64,000 nt of DNA from Perognathus longimembris pacificus (Eukaryota > Chordata > Mammalia > Rodentia > Heteromyidae), in the NCBI RefSeq assembly GCF_023159225.1, contig NC_063167.1, positions 71,611,798-71,675,797 of the forward strand. Reading direction: 5' to 3'. Shown here one piece after another: positions 43,353-54,278 of this stretch. Position 1 is the stretch's first letter, and the number at the start of each line of letters is the position of its first letter. Made by a program: the position numbers and the translations under genes. Under the pieces are notes generated by a model. The model searched no databases, was not told the DNA's origin, and was given only the letters and a program-made list of their open reading frames with translations.

Positions 43353-45214
43353 TTGGGTTTTCAATGTCTGCGAGTGCCCCGAGTTCTCCTGGAGGCTGAT
43401 ATAAAAGTACAGAACTTTAGACCACATTCTGAGTGGCCAGTGGACCAGGGACTCTAGACTGGATTTAGTGGTAATGACAACTCCAGACCTCACTAATGAT
43501 CACAAGAATTCAGGCCTCCTGCTGTATTCATGACAGGGCAGCTAGGGCCCACCTGCTTTCCAAGATTCAGGCTGAAAGAACATTCCTTTCCAAAGTTGTA
43601 CCTGGTCTTCGGCAGAGAGAAAAGAGCATTTGTGTCATGCATAACCTTGGCTCTGACTAATTTGCCCAGTGCAATTTAACCAAACATGGCATGCACAAAA
43701 CAAGAATATATTCTCCTTTTATGTGGAGGAACACTATCATGATCAGTCTCTAATAATAATGAGAGGAAGGGAAACCATTGCTGTGGTCCCTCATCATCTC
43801 ATAAGCATGTGGGGGACAAGAATTCATATTCTGCGTTCTTCTCATGACAACTTAACCTCTGCTATTTTTATCAGGGACCAGTAAGGAGGCAAAGACAAGA
43901 TGTCGGTTCATAGAAACGATCACAGGTACCACTTTTGCCCTTATGCCCTGCTCACCTGCACAGGCCCAGACCTTCCTCAGAGCCTCTGCTTGGGGTAAAT
44001 TTGGAAGGAGAGACTGCAGTGAATTGAGATGTCCCTGGTCTCATTTCTGGAGCTACTGTCCTGGAGTACAAGTTGTGTTGTCTGAAGATGGCTGATGGCA
44101 AGGATCTACCCCGCCAGGGCCTTCCTTGCTTCTGCGCTGACTGTAATGACTAAATGAGCAATTCTTACGTTCGAGAATGTCTAAAGGCTTCCATTGGGAA
44201 GAGACACTGAAATCTTTTACTAATCCTTGAGAAGCATGAGCAGGAAAGTCACAAAATATCGAGCAGCACACTTCCCAAGTCAGGTAGTGACTTTTTCCCC
44301 AAGTCAAGGCCTCTGTCCTAACAAAACTGGTCAGACCCACTGGGTCCATTGAGAATGTTTAGGGAATGGAGCTTACTGGGCAGACAGCCATGGGTGAGCT
44401 CACAGAAGTTCTGACTGCTGTGAGTATGCGAATTGAGCTAGTATTGTCCTAACTCAGAGGGGCAGTCTCTACCTTAAGCTGCAGACAGACCCAGACGTCT
44501 AGGCCAAAAGGGTGCTGAGTGAACAGGTTAGGTTATGTTTCCTCACTCATTCCAGGGTCTGGGAAGGCCTGTCTCCATTGGTGACTGTTTGTGGAAGGGA
44601 AACAGAGGGTGGGGTTGAAGATGGAGAAAGGAGACAGAACGGCACAAAGCCCATCCTTACATTCCTCTGAAAGGAGGGAGGTGGCGAATGAAGAGATGCA
44701 AGGAAGAATTTCTTAAACAAATGTGTGCCTAGGACCCATCTGGAAGCCAGATACTTAGTGTGTGGGCGCATGGCTCTTCTGTTCCAGGTGCTGGCTCTCT
44801 GTCTGCCCCTCCTTCAGCAAACCGCAGGCCAGGCCCACTTGGGGAGCTGCTCCCCCAGGACCTCGCTTAGTGTCTGCAAAAAACAACACATGCTACTATT
44901 TCCCCTCCACTATCTCTTATTAACAGCATTAGAGTGGAGATGATCATGGGTTGTTGGAACATGAATGCGTTCTTAGAGAACAGTAGTAATGGAGATAATT
45001 GTGAATTTTAACTCAGACTCCCACATAGGAGCTAAGGAAATGAGTTATTCCATTTTGTAGAAATTCAAGTTTTCTCCACCTGTAGAATAGTACACACGCA
45101 TGCACACACGTTCACTTATACACGTGTGCACGCACTCGTGCACATAAAATGCTTATTTTTTTTGTCCCAGACAATATGCAGAGAGGTAGGCATATGGTAG
45201 AGAGGCCATCACAA
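43353..45214. other. Single-copy stretch, no gene seen
   Basis: About 1.9 kb with no recognised repeat. A mixed CA/CG/TG run lies at 45,092-45,140. The frames of 71-98 codons have no recognised domain. Confidence 0.45.
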
Positions 45215-45573
45215 AAGGTCTGAGAGTAGAGATAGCATGGTTGGGCAGTGAGGCCCAGGCCCTGAGAGTCCCATGTGCAGACCTGGACATCACATCCTGG
45301 CCATTGCCCTTGGAAGTCTCATGTATGAACAGCGGACTGTGTTGACTCCAGAGGCGTGCGGGAATGGACACCCGCTTGGGGGCTGAAGGCCGCGTGGAGA
45401 GCTGTGCCGCCTGCCTGCAGCCTGCACTGGGGCTGGGGCTGACAAGGCAACGGGCTGTCCAGGGGTCTTGGAGTCACACGGCTCTCTCCTGGAGACCCTC
45501 ATGAACCCCTGCACTCCACTGCAGGCAATGCCAATCCTGGGGACGCCTTCACCTAGAGGAACTCTGCTTAACT
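45215..45573 (+). repeat. Unrecognised GC-rich repeat, copy B
   Basis: Colinear with copy A at 10,985-11,494 from gcatggttgggcagtgaggc to gaactctgcttaac, with fewer internal tandem units. The last shared word is followed in copy B by an antisense LINE-1 tail, so the right end may be the true terminus or the point of that insertion. Confidence 0.7.
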
Positions 45574-45576
45574 TTA

Positions 45577-45905
45577 AAAAGTTCTATTTTATAGGTGATG
45601 TACAGAAGAATTACAGTTACATAAGTCAGGTAACGAGTACATTTCTTCTTGAACAGTGTCACCCCTCCCTTATTTTCTCCCAGGTTTTGCCCTCCCAGCC
45701 CCCTCCCTGAAAGTTGTATAGTTCATTTCTAACATAGTGACCAGTGAGTATCAGTGCTGAAATGGTTCACCCTTTGTCCCACCATTTCTGTGATTCCTCT
45801 TCCCTTCCTCAAATCAGTGAAACTTACATACAAGACATCAGGTATAGAAATCAAAAGCAGTGACAACAGAGAATAAACCAAAGGAAATAAAAGAAATAAG
45901 AAAGA
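45577..45905 (-). mobile_element. LINE-1 3' UTR, antisense, older subfamily
   Basis: Reverse-complement LINE-1 3' end: gatgtacagaagaattacag near 45,598, then ttcaccctttgtcccaccat near 45,765, which mirrors the 3' UTR at 50,040-50,090. It resembles that copy more than the tail at 24.5 kb. Confidence 0.75.
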
Positions 45906-45949
45906 AATATCTGCAGCAGTACAATTAAAAAACTCTCATTTCTATTTCT

Positions 45950-46062
45950 TTTTTTAATTTTTTATTTATTTTTATTATCAAATTGATGTACAGAGAGGTT
46001 ACAGTTTCATACATTAGGCATTGGATACATTTCTTATACTGTTCTTGGAGCTCATGTTGGTA
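45950..46062 (-). mobile_element. Very short LINE-1 3' tail, antisense
   Basis: T-rich start, then caaattgatgtacagagagg, ttacagtttcatacattagg and cattggatacatttcttata. Almost the same segment as at 24,503-24,616. Confidence 0.85.
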
Positions 46063-46726
46063 AGCATAATTTTCTGCAACCAAATGCACATATCCACTGA
46101 ACCCTTGTGATCCTCTCCTAAGAATATCCTCCTTTGGGCTCGCTGTGTGAATGGTTAGAGTCTTGTTTAACTAACCATGTCCAGGTGTAAATTTTTGTCT
46201 TTGACTATCCATTGGGTTTACTTATAGATTTATAGGCACATTTTAATCATCACAAATGAGGGAAACCATGCAACATATGCTTAACTTTTGTCTTTCCTAA
46301 ATCTTTGTGGTTTTCTTCTTCCTCTGTGTCCATAGACACCTTCATGGCCAAGAAAATGAAGGACCCAGTCCAGGTGTGGCAGGTTCTAGTATCGTTTCTT
46401 GGCTTCCTGGAGGTTTAATCTTTCTGTTGAGGGCATACGTGAATGACTGCAGAAGTATATACAAGCACAGGTTTTGAGGTGTGGCTAAGTAGAAAGGTCT
46501 CTGAGGTAGACCTGCATGGACATGAGGAATGGAAGGAGTAAATGGGAAGCAGGGACCTCTCATGTACTACCAAAAAATGGCTGGGTTTAGTTTAATGTTC
46601 ATTAGACAACCATTTATTATGAGCCTAACTGTAACCAGTCTTGTCAGCCATGCTGACAGTGTGGTTTTGGAGATAGAATACTTGCCTAGAAAATGCAGAG
46701 TCCTATATGTTCAGTCTTCTGTATTA
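46063..46726. other. Single-copy stretch, no gene seen
   Basis: Nothing recognised. Confidence 0.42.
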
Positions 46727-46730
46727 TCTC

Positions 46731-46768
<38 letters not shown>

Positions 46769-47085
46769 GTCTGTCTATCTGTTATCTATCATCATTATCA
46801 TCATTATCCTCAGCAGCAGCAGCAGCTATTGACTACTATTATTTACCATCAATCTACTATCTATCTACTGTCTATAAGATCTATCTTCATCATCATCATC
46901 TACCTACTATGTACTATCTACAACTATCTATCATCTATCTGTCTGTCTACCACCATCATCACCTATCTACTATTATTTATCATCCATCTATTATCTATCT
47001 ACTCTCTATAATTATCTACCATCATCTATCTACTATTATCATCCATCTACTATCTATCTATAACTCTGTCTACCATCTAGATATT
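46727..47085. repeat. (TATC)n microsatellite and degenerate array
   Basis: A purer (TATC)n core at about 46,732-46,767 is followed by 300 bases of decayed TATC, CATCAT and TACTAT words. The Tyr/Ser/Leu-rich frames up to 160 codons are products of this tract. Confidence 0.95.
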
Positions 47086-47109
47086 CATCAAATGCTAATC
47101 TTTTAGTGA

Positions 47110-47550
47110 GTGTACCAGTACTGGGGCTTGTACCCCAGATCTCATACTCTTGCTTTTTTTTTTTTTTTTTGGCCAGTCCTGGGGCTTGGACTCAGGGTCT
47201 GAGCACTGCCCTGGCCTCCTTTTGCTCAAGGCTAGCCCTCTGCCGCTTGAGCCACAGCGCCACTTCTGGCCATTTTCTGTATATGTGGTGCTGGGGAATT
47301 GAACCCAGGGCCTCATGTATACGAGGCAAGCACTCTTGCCACTAGGCCATATCCCCAGCCCCTTGTTTTTGTTTTTGCTCATGGCTGGCACTCTACCACA
47401 TGGGTCACACCTACCCTTCTGGTTTTCGCTGGTTAATTGTAGATGGGAGTCTCACAGGCTTTTCTGCCTAGGCTATCCTCACATCAGGCTCCTCAGATCC
47501 CAGCTTCCTGAGTAGCTAGATTTACAGGTGAGCCACTATAACACCAAATG
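47110..47550 (-). mobile_element. 7SL-headed SINE, antisense, interrupted by another SINE
   Basis: Outer parts gtaccagtactggggcttgt (left) and gctcatggctggcactctac through gagtagctagatttacaggt (right) belong to one SINE, cut by the insertion at 47,154-47,362. Confidence 0.9.
47154..47362 (-). mobile_element. ID-headed dimeric SINE, antisense, nested
   Basis: T-run, then ggccagtcctggggcttgga, cgcttgagccacagcgccac, gtgctggggaattgaaccca and aggccatatccccagcccc. It sits inside an older 7SL-headed SINE, so it inserted later. Confidence 0.95.
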
Positions 47551-49092
47551 ACCTGGAGAAAATGCTACTCTGTTGAGGTAGGGCCAAGGCCTATTCTTTG
47601 AGTGTGGGCTCCTGAGTGTGAGCTCTGAGTCACCATAAAGCATGCACTCATTCCATTTACGGTTCCTGCATAGCAGAGTGAGAACTTCAGGACATGTTAG
47701 TGATAAGATGCTGGGCTTGCACACAAATTCCCCACACTGTACATGACATTTAGCCACAGCAATTGTTTATATGTCATAGTTTTATTCAATCTTCCTAAGT
47801 ACTCAATGTAACTTATTATAGAACAAATATTTGTTTTAATTCTGATTCAATTAATTTAAATTTATCTTATCATATTATATAGTTTATAACCCAGTAAGAC
47901 TGGAATATTCTGAAAAGGCTGTTGTGGTAGCATTTAAAAATGATGTACGTGATACTTTTCCCATTTGGAGTGAAATCCACATTTTGCTTCATGGGCACCT
48001 TTCAAAGGCAGTGGCTTCGGAGGCAGCAGGTTTGAGGACACAACCATCAATAACTGTTCTTACTCAAAATTTGCACCATGCTAGGTACACCAAAACCATA
48101 GCTCAGTTCCTTAAAAATCAAACATTTCCAATTCTCCTATGGTTATATTGTTTTCCTGGAAGGGTAATGATAGCTCTGTTGCAGATGACGCTGTCTGTTT
48201 TCATGTACTGAAGGCTGAGTGTGGAGGGCAGGAGAAAATGTATTTATGGAATGGCCTAGGGAGACAAGCTGTCATATTCTCAGTCTCTGAAATAAACCTA
48301 CTTTTCTGAAAACATAGTTTCATTTCCCTGTGTTTTGTCTGTCCAAATGCTGTAATAAAGACATAACCACCCTGAAAAATACTGTCTATAGTTTCTTCCA
48401 CAGAATGAAGAAAAAAAATCTTTGCTTTATCCTACCTTCTTCTTTCTCTATCAAGAAGCCTGCCCTAAAACATGAGCATCTCTTTTGCTTCTTTTAAAAA
48501 ATATAATTTTATTGTTATTATTAAGGTGTACAGCGATGACTAATTTATAGTAAAGCCATATTTTTTCTTACAAATAACTGTTTAATTTTTTTTCTTATAT
48601 AGACTTTGTTTTCAAATGTTCTTTTACAAGGAGAAAAGAGATTCATTGTTGAAATGATGGATTTTACTTTTTGTTAAAAAAGACAGAGCACTCAGGGGTG
48701 GGGTCTGGCCATTTCCTGCTCCAAAGCCAAAGCAAAGATTAGTCATGTTAAAGTCCTAAACAACCTGACAAGACCCTGTTAACCACAACAGCAAATAAAG
48801 GTGATTCCCAACAGGGGTCCAAGGAGAGGTGGCTGGGTTTAATTCACCCTTAATGAACCGCCATTTCTCCTACTGGTACCAGGGCCTCCACCGAGGAGCT
48901 AGGGGACCCTCAGGAAGTCTGTTTCCTTCTCGAGAATGAATGGCTCCTAGTGATGACTTGCAGGGCCTCCAGCCTATTGAAACTTTATCCTTCCGGGTTA
49001 AAGGTTATCCCTGTCTTTCCATTTATTTCCTTATCTGAGATCCTATTGTATTTGTTTCTACTTAGTTTATTCCTCCTGGACTATAGTCTAAA

Positions 49093-49094
<2 letters not shown>
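47551..49094. other. Single-copy stretch with an enhancer-like block
   Basis: No clear repeat, though 48,495-48,560 resembles a decayed antisense LINE-1 tail (aaggtgtacagcgatgac). The block 48,690-48,900 holds gttaaccacaacagcaaata near 48,778 (RUNX-type AACCACA) and looks complex and repeat-free. Confidence 0.4.
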
Positions 49095-49143
<49 letters not shown>

Positions 49144-49384
49144 ACATGCGCCTGCGTACCAGTATTGGAGTTTGAACTCAGAGTCTGAGTGCTGTCTCTG
49201 AGCTTTTTTTGCTTAAGGCTAGCACTCTGCCATTTGAGCCACAGCTCCACTTCTGGCTTTTTGGTGGTTAATTGGAGGTAAGAGTCTCAATGATTTTCCC
49301 ACTGAGCTGGCTTTGATCTTGAGATCATCAGATCTCAGCCTTCTGAGTAGCTAGGATTACAGGTGTGAGCCATCAGCACCTGGC
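49095..49384 (-). mobile_element. 7SL-headed SINE, antisense, with (GT)n tail
   Basis: (GT)n at 49,095-49,141, then accagtattggagtttgaac, ctctgccatttgagccacag, ttggtggttaattggaggta and ctaggattacaggtgtgagc. Confidence 0.93.
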
Positions 49385-49385
49385 C

Positions 49386-49613
49386 AAGAAAACATTTTTT
49401 TTTTGGCCAGTCCTGGGCCTTGGACTCAGGGCCTGAGCACTGTCCCTGGCTTCTTCCCGCTCAAGGCTAGCACTCTGCCACTTGAGCCACAGCGCCGCTT
49501 CTGGCCGTTTTCTGTATATGTGGTGCTGGGGAATCGAACCTAGGGCCTCGTGTATCCGAGGCAGGCACTCTTGCCACTAGGCTATATCCCCAGCCCCCCA
49601 AGAAAACATTTTT
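49386..49613 (-). mobile_element. ID-headed dimeric SINE, antisense, with perfect target-site duplication
   Basis: The body 49,400-49,599 is a full antisense copy (ggccagtcctgggccttgga, gggaatcgaacctagggcct, ggctatatccccagcccc). The direct repeat aagaaaacattttt (49,386-49,399 and 49,600-49,613) is perfect and begins at the very end of the preceding SINE. Confidence 0.96.
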
Positions 49614-49699
49614 AAAATAAAGATTTTGTATCATTTCTCATCATCAAAGCATACTAAAAAATTTTTTCTTCATGAAAATTTCTATTAAACTTCATAACT

Positions 49700-50290
49700 T
49701 CTATAAGCCAGACCCAAAGAAACAACGTTGCATGGTTTCTCTCATTTGTGGAAACTAGAATGCACTAAATCTACAAGTAAGCACACTGGATTGTTAAAAA
49801 ATAAAAATACACTGGGACTAGATAAATTATACAGGTCTCTAGGTATTCACAGAGTGAGACCAAAGGAAGTTATTCTTAAGAGAGGCTCACAAAGGTTCAA
49901 TAGCTATGTACATCTAACCATATAAAATAATGTTTATCAAAATGAACCCCAGGAAATGGAAACAAAATGCCTTTTTCTTTGTTGCTGTTTTTGTTTTCTT
50001 TTCTTTTTGTCTTGTTTGTTTGTTTATCTGTCTTTGGGAAGGGAAGAGGGGCACAGAAATGGAGGGACAAAGGGTGAACAAGTGCAGCAATGGACACTGG
50101 ACACTATGTTGAAAAGGAACTCTACAACTTGTGGGTGGGACTAGAGGGGAGAACTGGGTGAGAACTAGGGAAGGGGTGACATTATCCAAAAAGAAATGTG
50201 CTCTGTACCTGGCTTATGTAACTGTAGTCCTTCTGCCTATCACTTTTACAATAATAGTAACAAATGCAAAAAAAAAAAAAAAAAAAAAAA
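49700..50290 (+). mobile_element. LINE-1 3' end, sense, older subfamily
   Basis: It begins in the last part of ORF2/3' UTR (taagccagacccaaagaaac), passes ttcaatagctatgtacatct (cf. agctatgtatatat at 23,262), a purine-rich 3' UTR and tatcacttttacaataatag, and ends in a poly(A) run at 50,268-50,290. No open frame remains. Confidence 0.82.
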
Positions 50291-51087
50291 ACACCCAAAC
50301 CTTTCCTAATTTTTATTTGCAGGGTTTGTCTTTGTTGTTGTTCTCTCCTTCATGTTGGATTACTGGATAGAAGCAAGATCACTCTTGTTTGGTTTTTGTA
50401 TGAATGCCTGTCCATTACTCAGGGACCAACTTCAGTGTGAAGCCTTACTCAGCCCAGGCCTGGCCCCAGGACACCAGGTAGTCTATTCCTTTTTGGCGTC
50501 TGATCCTCCATTTTCTAGGTTTGACTGGACCATGTGCCTTTCCGTGTGTTAGCAGTGTCACAGGGGACAGGGGCAGAGAGCTGGCAGTGAAGGGAGCCAC
50601 TTCCAGAGAGGAGGTCCTGTTTTCTGTTCCCACTTTCCAGGACTTACTCGCCTGGGCTCCAGGATGATTTAAGAGCTGAGTGTGACATGCATGTGTGCTT
50701 GCAGCCCATCCTTGGGAACTCTGGGGTGAGGACTGCATTGTCAGCCATCGGGGGAGCCTTGTGACCAGGCCAAGGGCTCTGGATGAACTCTGAGATCCAG
50801 TTTCCTGTGCTGCCCTTACAGCTGCCCTGGGGTCAGCCCCCTAGGTGTCCTTCTGGGCTTCACTTGAATTGGCTAAAATTTAGTGAAGATGTAGAGGAAT
50901 GGGGGGAGATAGAAATAACCATGGGACCTTTCTAAGAACTCACATTTGTGAAGTAACTTCTGGTTTACAAGATACTTTACACATAATTAGCACCTGGCAC
51001 ATTCAGTCAGTCAGTGAATCATGCAACTATGTATGTACCATGGGCTTTGTAAACATCCCAGGGGTGCCAGGAATTGGATCTTCCAGC
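50291..51087. other. Single-copy stretch, no gene seen
   Basis: Nothing recognised. The 97-codon minus frame at 50,445-50,738 has no known domain. Confidence 0.45.
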
Positions 51088-51250
51088 CAACCTCCCTCCC
51101 TCCCTCCCTCCCTCCCTCCCTCCCTCCCTCCCTCACTCCCTCCCTCCCTCCTTCCCTCCCTCCCTTCCTTCCTTCCTTCCTTCCTTCCTTCCTTCCTTCT
51201 TTCCTTTCTTTCTCTTTTTCTTTTTTTCTTCTTTTCTTTTCTTTCTTTTA
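51088..51250. repeat. (CCCT)n passing into (TTCC)n polypyrimidine tract
   Basis: Regular CCCT units from about 51,091, then TTCC units near 51,166-51,200, then TTTC. Serial unit changes suggest repeated expansion. Proline- and phenylalanine-rich frames are artefacts. Confidence 0.96.
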
Positions 51251-52251
51251 GATTCTTTCTTTAACTCCTTTTCCCAGTCTTGTTTACCCCCCTAATATTC
51301 TTGTTTCCTTCATTGTGGCTAAACCTCTCAGGCAGTCCCACCAGTACAAACATGTTCTTTCTCTATATCCATCATCTATATACCATGTATATGTATGTGT
51401 GTATCTATCTACTAGCTATCTATTGCCTATGAATCTATCATATCTTTGTATCTATTATCTATGTGTCTATATAGTTTATCTTTCAAAGAAGTATCTCTTA
51501 TCTATCCATCATATCTACTATCTATCTGTCTGTTTGTCTGTTTGTCTCTGCCTCATCGCTCTCCCTTCTTTGTTTTACAGTTTTTTATTTCCTCTGCATT
51601 TTCCTCTCAATCTCTCTCTCCCTCTCTTTCCTATGTGGGTATAAGTACATGTTTATCTTTTCTGTCTAGATTAAAATTATTCATCTAGCACTGGCCTTGT
51701 CTTAGATTAGATTCAGGTAACCTAGAGAGAGATGTAGGAATGTACACAGCTCTGGTGCAGATACCACACCATTGTATATAAGGGACTCAGCAGCAACAGC
51801 AGATGTAGCTCTCTGGGCAGTGGGAAGAAGTGTGTCCTGGCCCACCCTTGCCCCGCCCCCCCCCCCCCCCCCCCCGCATTTCTAGGGTAGAGAGCCTTTA
51901 CTTTGAATTGAAAGTTTCTCCTGCTCAGTAGTGGAATGTACAACAGGTTACTTATTTTCAGGTAGAACAGACTTGAGAGAAGGACAGGAGAGATGTGTAA
52001 ATGACCATGGGATTTTTCCATACTGACTTTACAGATTTGTTTGTGAGTTCATTTGCAAATCTCTTTGCATGTGTTTGCATATTGCTTCCATATGTTTATG
52101 TGGGTGTGTTTCTTGAGAGAGCTGGACAAAAATGTGTGGTTTTCTTGTGTGCAAGTAGCTGAATAGAGCAATAAGTGCATGCCAATAGTGCACTATTCAT
52201 CTGTGGAGAGCTGTGGATGTCAAAAGCATAGTTACAAAAAAATACCAAGCT
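51251..52251. other. Spacer with decayed (TATC)n and a C-homopolymer
   Basis: Decayed TATC/TATG words spread over about 51,362-51,540, and a CT-rich stretch lies near 51,600. The C-run at 51,856-51,875 is listed separately. No gene seen. Confidence 0.45.
51856..51875. repeat. (C)20 homopolymer
   Basis: Twenty C in a row, preceded by ccccg. Runs this long are rare in mammals and could fold as i-motif (C strand) and G-quadruplex (G strand). The exact length may also suffer from sequencing error. Confidence 0.8.
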
Positions 52252-52482
52252 CTAGCCAGGTGCTGTCTTCCCAGCTACTCAGGAGACTAAGATCTGAGGA
52301 GCATGGTTCAAAGCCAGTCTAGGTAGTAAAGTCCACGAGACTCTTATCTCCAACTAACCACTGAAGGGCTAGAGTGGATGTGTGGCTTAAGTGGTAGAGC
52401 ACCAGCCTTGAGCAAAAAAAGCTGAGAGACACCACCCAGACTCTGAGTTCAAGTCCTAGGAGCAGCACCAAAAAGAAAAAAG
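52252..52482 (+). mobile_element. 7SL-headed SINE
   Basis: Head ccagctactcaggagactaa, middle cttatctccaactaaccact, right half gtgtggcttaagtggtagag and ctctgagttcaagtcctag, ending in an A-rich tail. Confidence 0.9.
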
Positions 52483-52761
52483 ATTAGGGAGAATAGCAGA
52501 AGCAGACAGAGGTTGACGTGAACTTGGTACTTGGGAACAGATTCTGGCTGCCAAAGTGCTGCCCAGCCCCCAATTTTGCTAAGCCAAGATGGTGCTGCTG
52601 AAGGTCTTCATCGTATGCAAGGAGAATTCGCTCAGTACGTACCATATATATTAAGGCATCATCTTTGCCTAATAACTTTGGTTCTCCATTTCTATTTCAA
52701 CTGTGTTTTAATTACTGACAATATAATAAGAGTTGAGAGATAAATATTGAAGGCATTACTA
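52483..52761. other. Short single-copy stretch
   Basis: Nothing recognised. Confidence 0.4.
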
Positions 52762-52930
52762 GCTTTGTGACCTTGGCTAAGGAACTTTATGTCTCAGTGA
52801 TTCCATATCTTCATTTATTAAGTGGTTATGGCGAGACATACTGCAGTTGTGAGAATTAGAGAGAACTTGAAGTTGTCTGCCAGGATGAATGGCAGGAATT
52901 GCTACTAGCATTAATATATAGTTGTCATTA
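52762..52930 (+). repeat. MIR SINE, sense
   Basis: The order agctttgtgaccttggctaa, ggaactttatgtctcagtga, tccatatcttcatttattaa and gttgtgagaattagagagaa tracks the MIR consensus across its core and right part. Confidence 0.75.
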
Positions 52931-52987
52931 GATACACTCTGCTGTAATACTTATTAGTTATTTATATTATCTTGAAGTAGTTGTACA

Positions 52988-53594
52988 AAAGAATTTCATC
53001 TTTTTTTATTAATTGAACATAAATTTTTTTACAAGGTGTTGTGCAAAGAGGGTGCAGTTACATAGTAGGGCAGTGTGTACATTTCTTGTGATATCTTACG
53101 ACCTGTTTTTCTATCCCTTGTCTAGGTCAGGTAGACATATATGCAATATACAATGTATCAAGAACATATACAGTATTCACAGACTTGGTCTCTACTGTCT
53201 CTCCGTCTCCCTTTGTTAACAGTCATATATCAGGGAGATCATGCCCCTTTGTTTTCTGTGTTCTAGGCTTGTCTCACTCAACATAATTTGTTCGAGTTCT
53301 GACCATTTCCCTGCGAATAACAATATTTCACCATTCCTAATCGCTATGTAGTATTCCATTGTGTATAAGTACCATATTTTTTGGATCCATTCATCAGTGG
53401 AGGGGCATCTGGGTTGTTTCCATATTTTGGCTATTGTGAATTGTGCCGCGATAAACATGGAAGTACAAATGTCTTTTTGATATCTTGGGTTTTGCTGTTT
53501 AGGATAGATGCCTAGGAGTAGTATGGCTGGGTCATAGGGTAGGTCTATATTGAGCTTTTTGAGAAACCTCCATACTGTTAAAGAATTTCATCTT
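52988..53594 (-). mobile_element. 5'-truncated LINE-1, antisense, with target-site duplication
   Basis: The body 53,003-53,579 starts with a T-rich tail, then the antisense 3' UTR, then the C-terminal ORF2 code: the minus-strand frame 53,458-53,216 contains IWYLYTMEYYIAIRNGE, typical L1 ORF2. The direct repeat aaagaatttcatctt (52,988-53,002 and 53,580-53,594) is perfect. It is coding-dead because nearly all of ORF2 is absent. Confidence 0.95.
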
Positions 53595-53977
53595 GATCAA
53601 CGTCACCCCTTCCATCCTTCCCCATCTCTCCCAACTCCACCCATCCCCTCAGGTTCCCTGGTCCCATGAATACATGTGTATGGACATTGACTGTGATGAC
53701 CGTATTCACCTTCCCTTCCTCTCTTTAGTCATCTAGCTCCTTCCCCTTGACTTCCTTCTGGTCTGACAACATGAGTTCTAGCTTCCTGGTATTCATTGTG
53801 TTAAGGTGCAAGTTGTTTGTTCAAAGGAGTTTAGGCATTGGAATCCTCCTTTGTTGATGCTCTACTTTTGCCTCTGTGAGTCTGCAGGCAGGCTGTCCAC
53901 ATAGCATGTCCTTTTGGGCGTGGAGTGCACACCCAGTTTGTGGAGCTGTGACTATGAATTTCTTCTGCTTGTTGAAA

Positions 53978-53980
<3 letters not shown>
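53595..53980. other. Single-copy stretch, no gene seen
   Basis: Resembles further antisense old LINE-1 text at 53,640-53,790 (ccatgaatacatgtgtatgg), but not enough for a call. Confidence 0.4.
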
Positions 53981-54029
<49 letters not shown>

Positions 54030-54278
54030 CTCACACACTCTTTTTTCTTTTTTGCTTGTCCTGGCTTGAACTCAGGACCTGGGCATTGTCCCTTAGCTTT
54101 TTCACTCAAGGCTAGTGCTCTACCACTTGAGCCACCCCTCCACTTCCAGCTTTTCAGCGGTTAATTGGCAATAAAAGTCTCATGGACTGCCCTGCCAAGA
54201 TTGGCTTTGAACGTGATCTTCAGATCTCAGCTTCCTGAGTAGCTGGGATTATAGGCATGAGCCACTGTTGCCCAACTT
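53981..54278 (-). mobile_element. 7SL-headed SINE, antisense, with (TC)n tail
   Basis: (TC)n at 53,981-54,028, then cctggcttgaactcaggacc, ctctaccacttgagccaccc, ttcagcggttaattggcaat and gtagctgggattataggcat. Confidence 0.93.

Noticed and set aside
46727..46790. CRISPR-like regular repeats
   Set aside because: Units are four bases with no spacers; this is an ordinary microsatellite in mammalian DNA.
46529..47106. Tyr/Leu/Ser-rich frames of 160 and 137 codons, resembling membrane proteins
   Set aside because: They read through the (TATC)n array; repeat composition explains the hydrophobic look.
50899..51295. Proline-rich frames with PPSLPPSL repeats
   Set aside because: Translation of the (CCCT)n/(TTCC)n tract in three frames.
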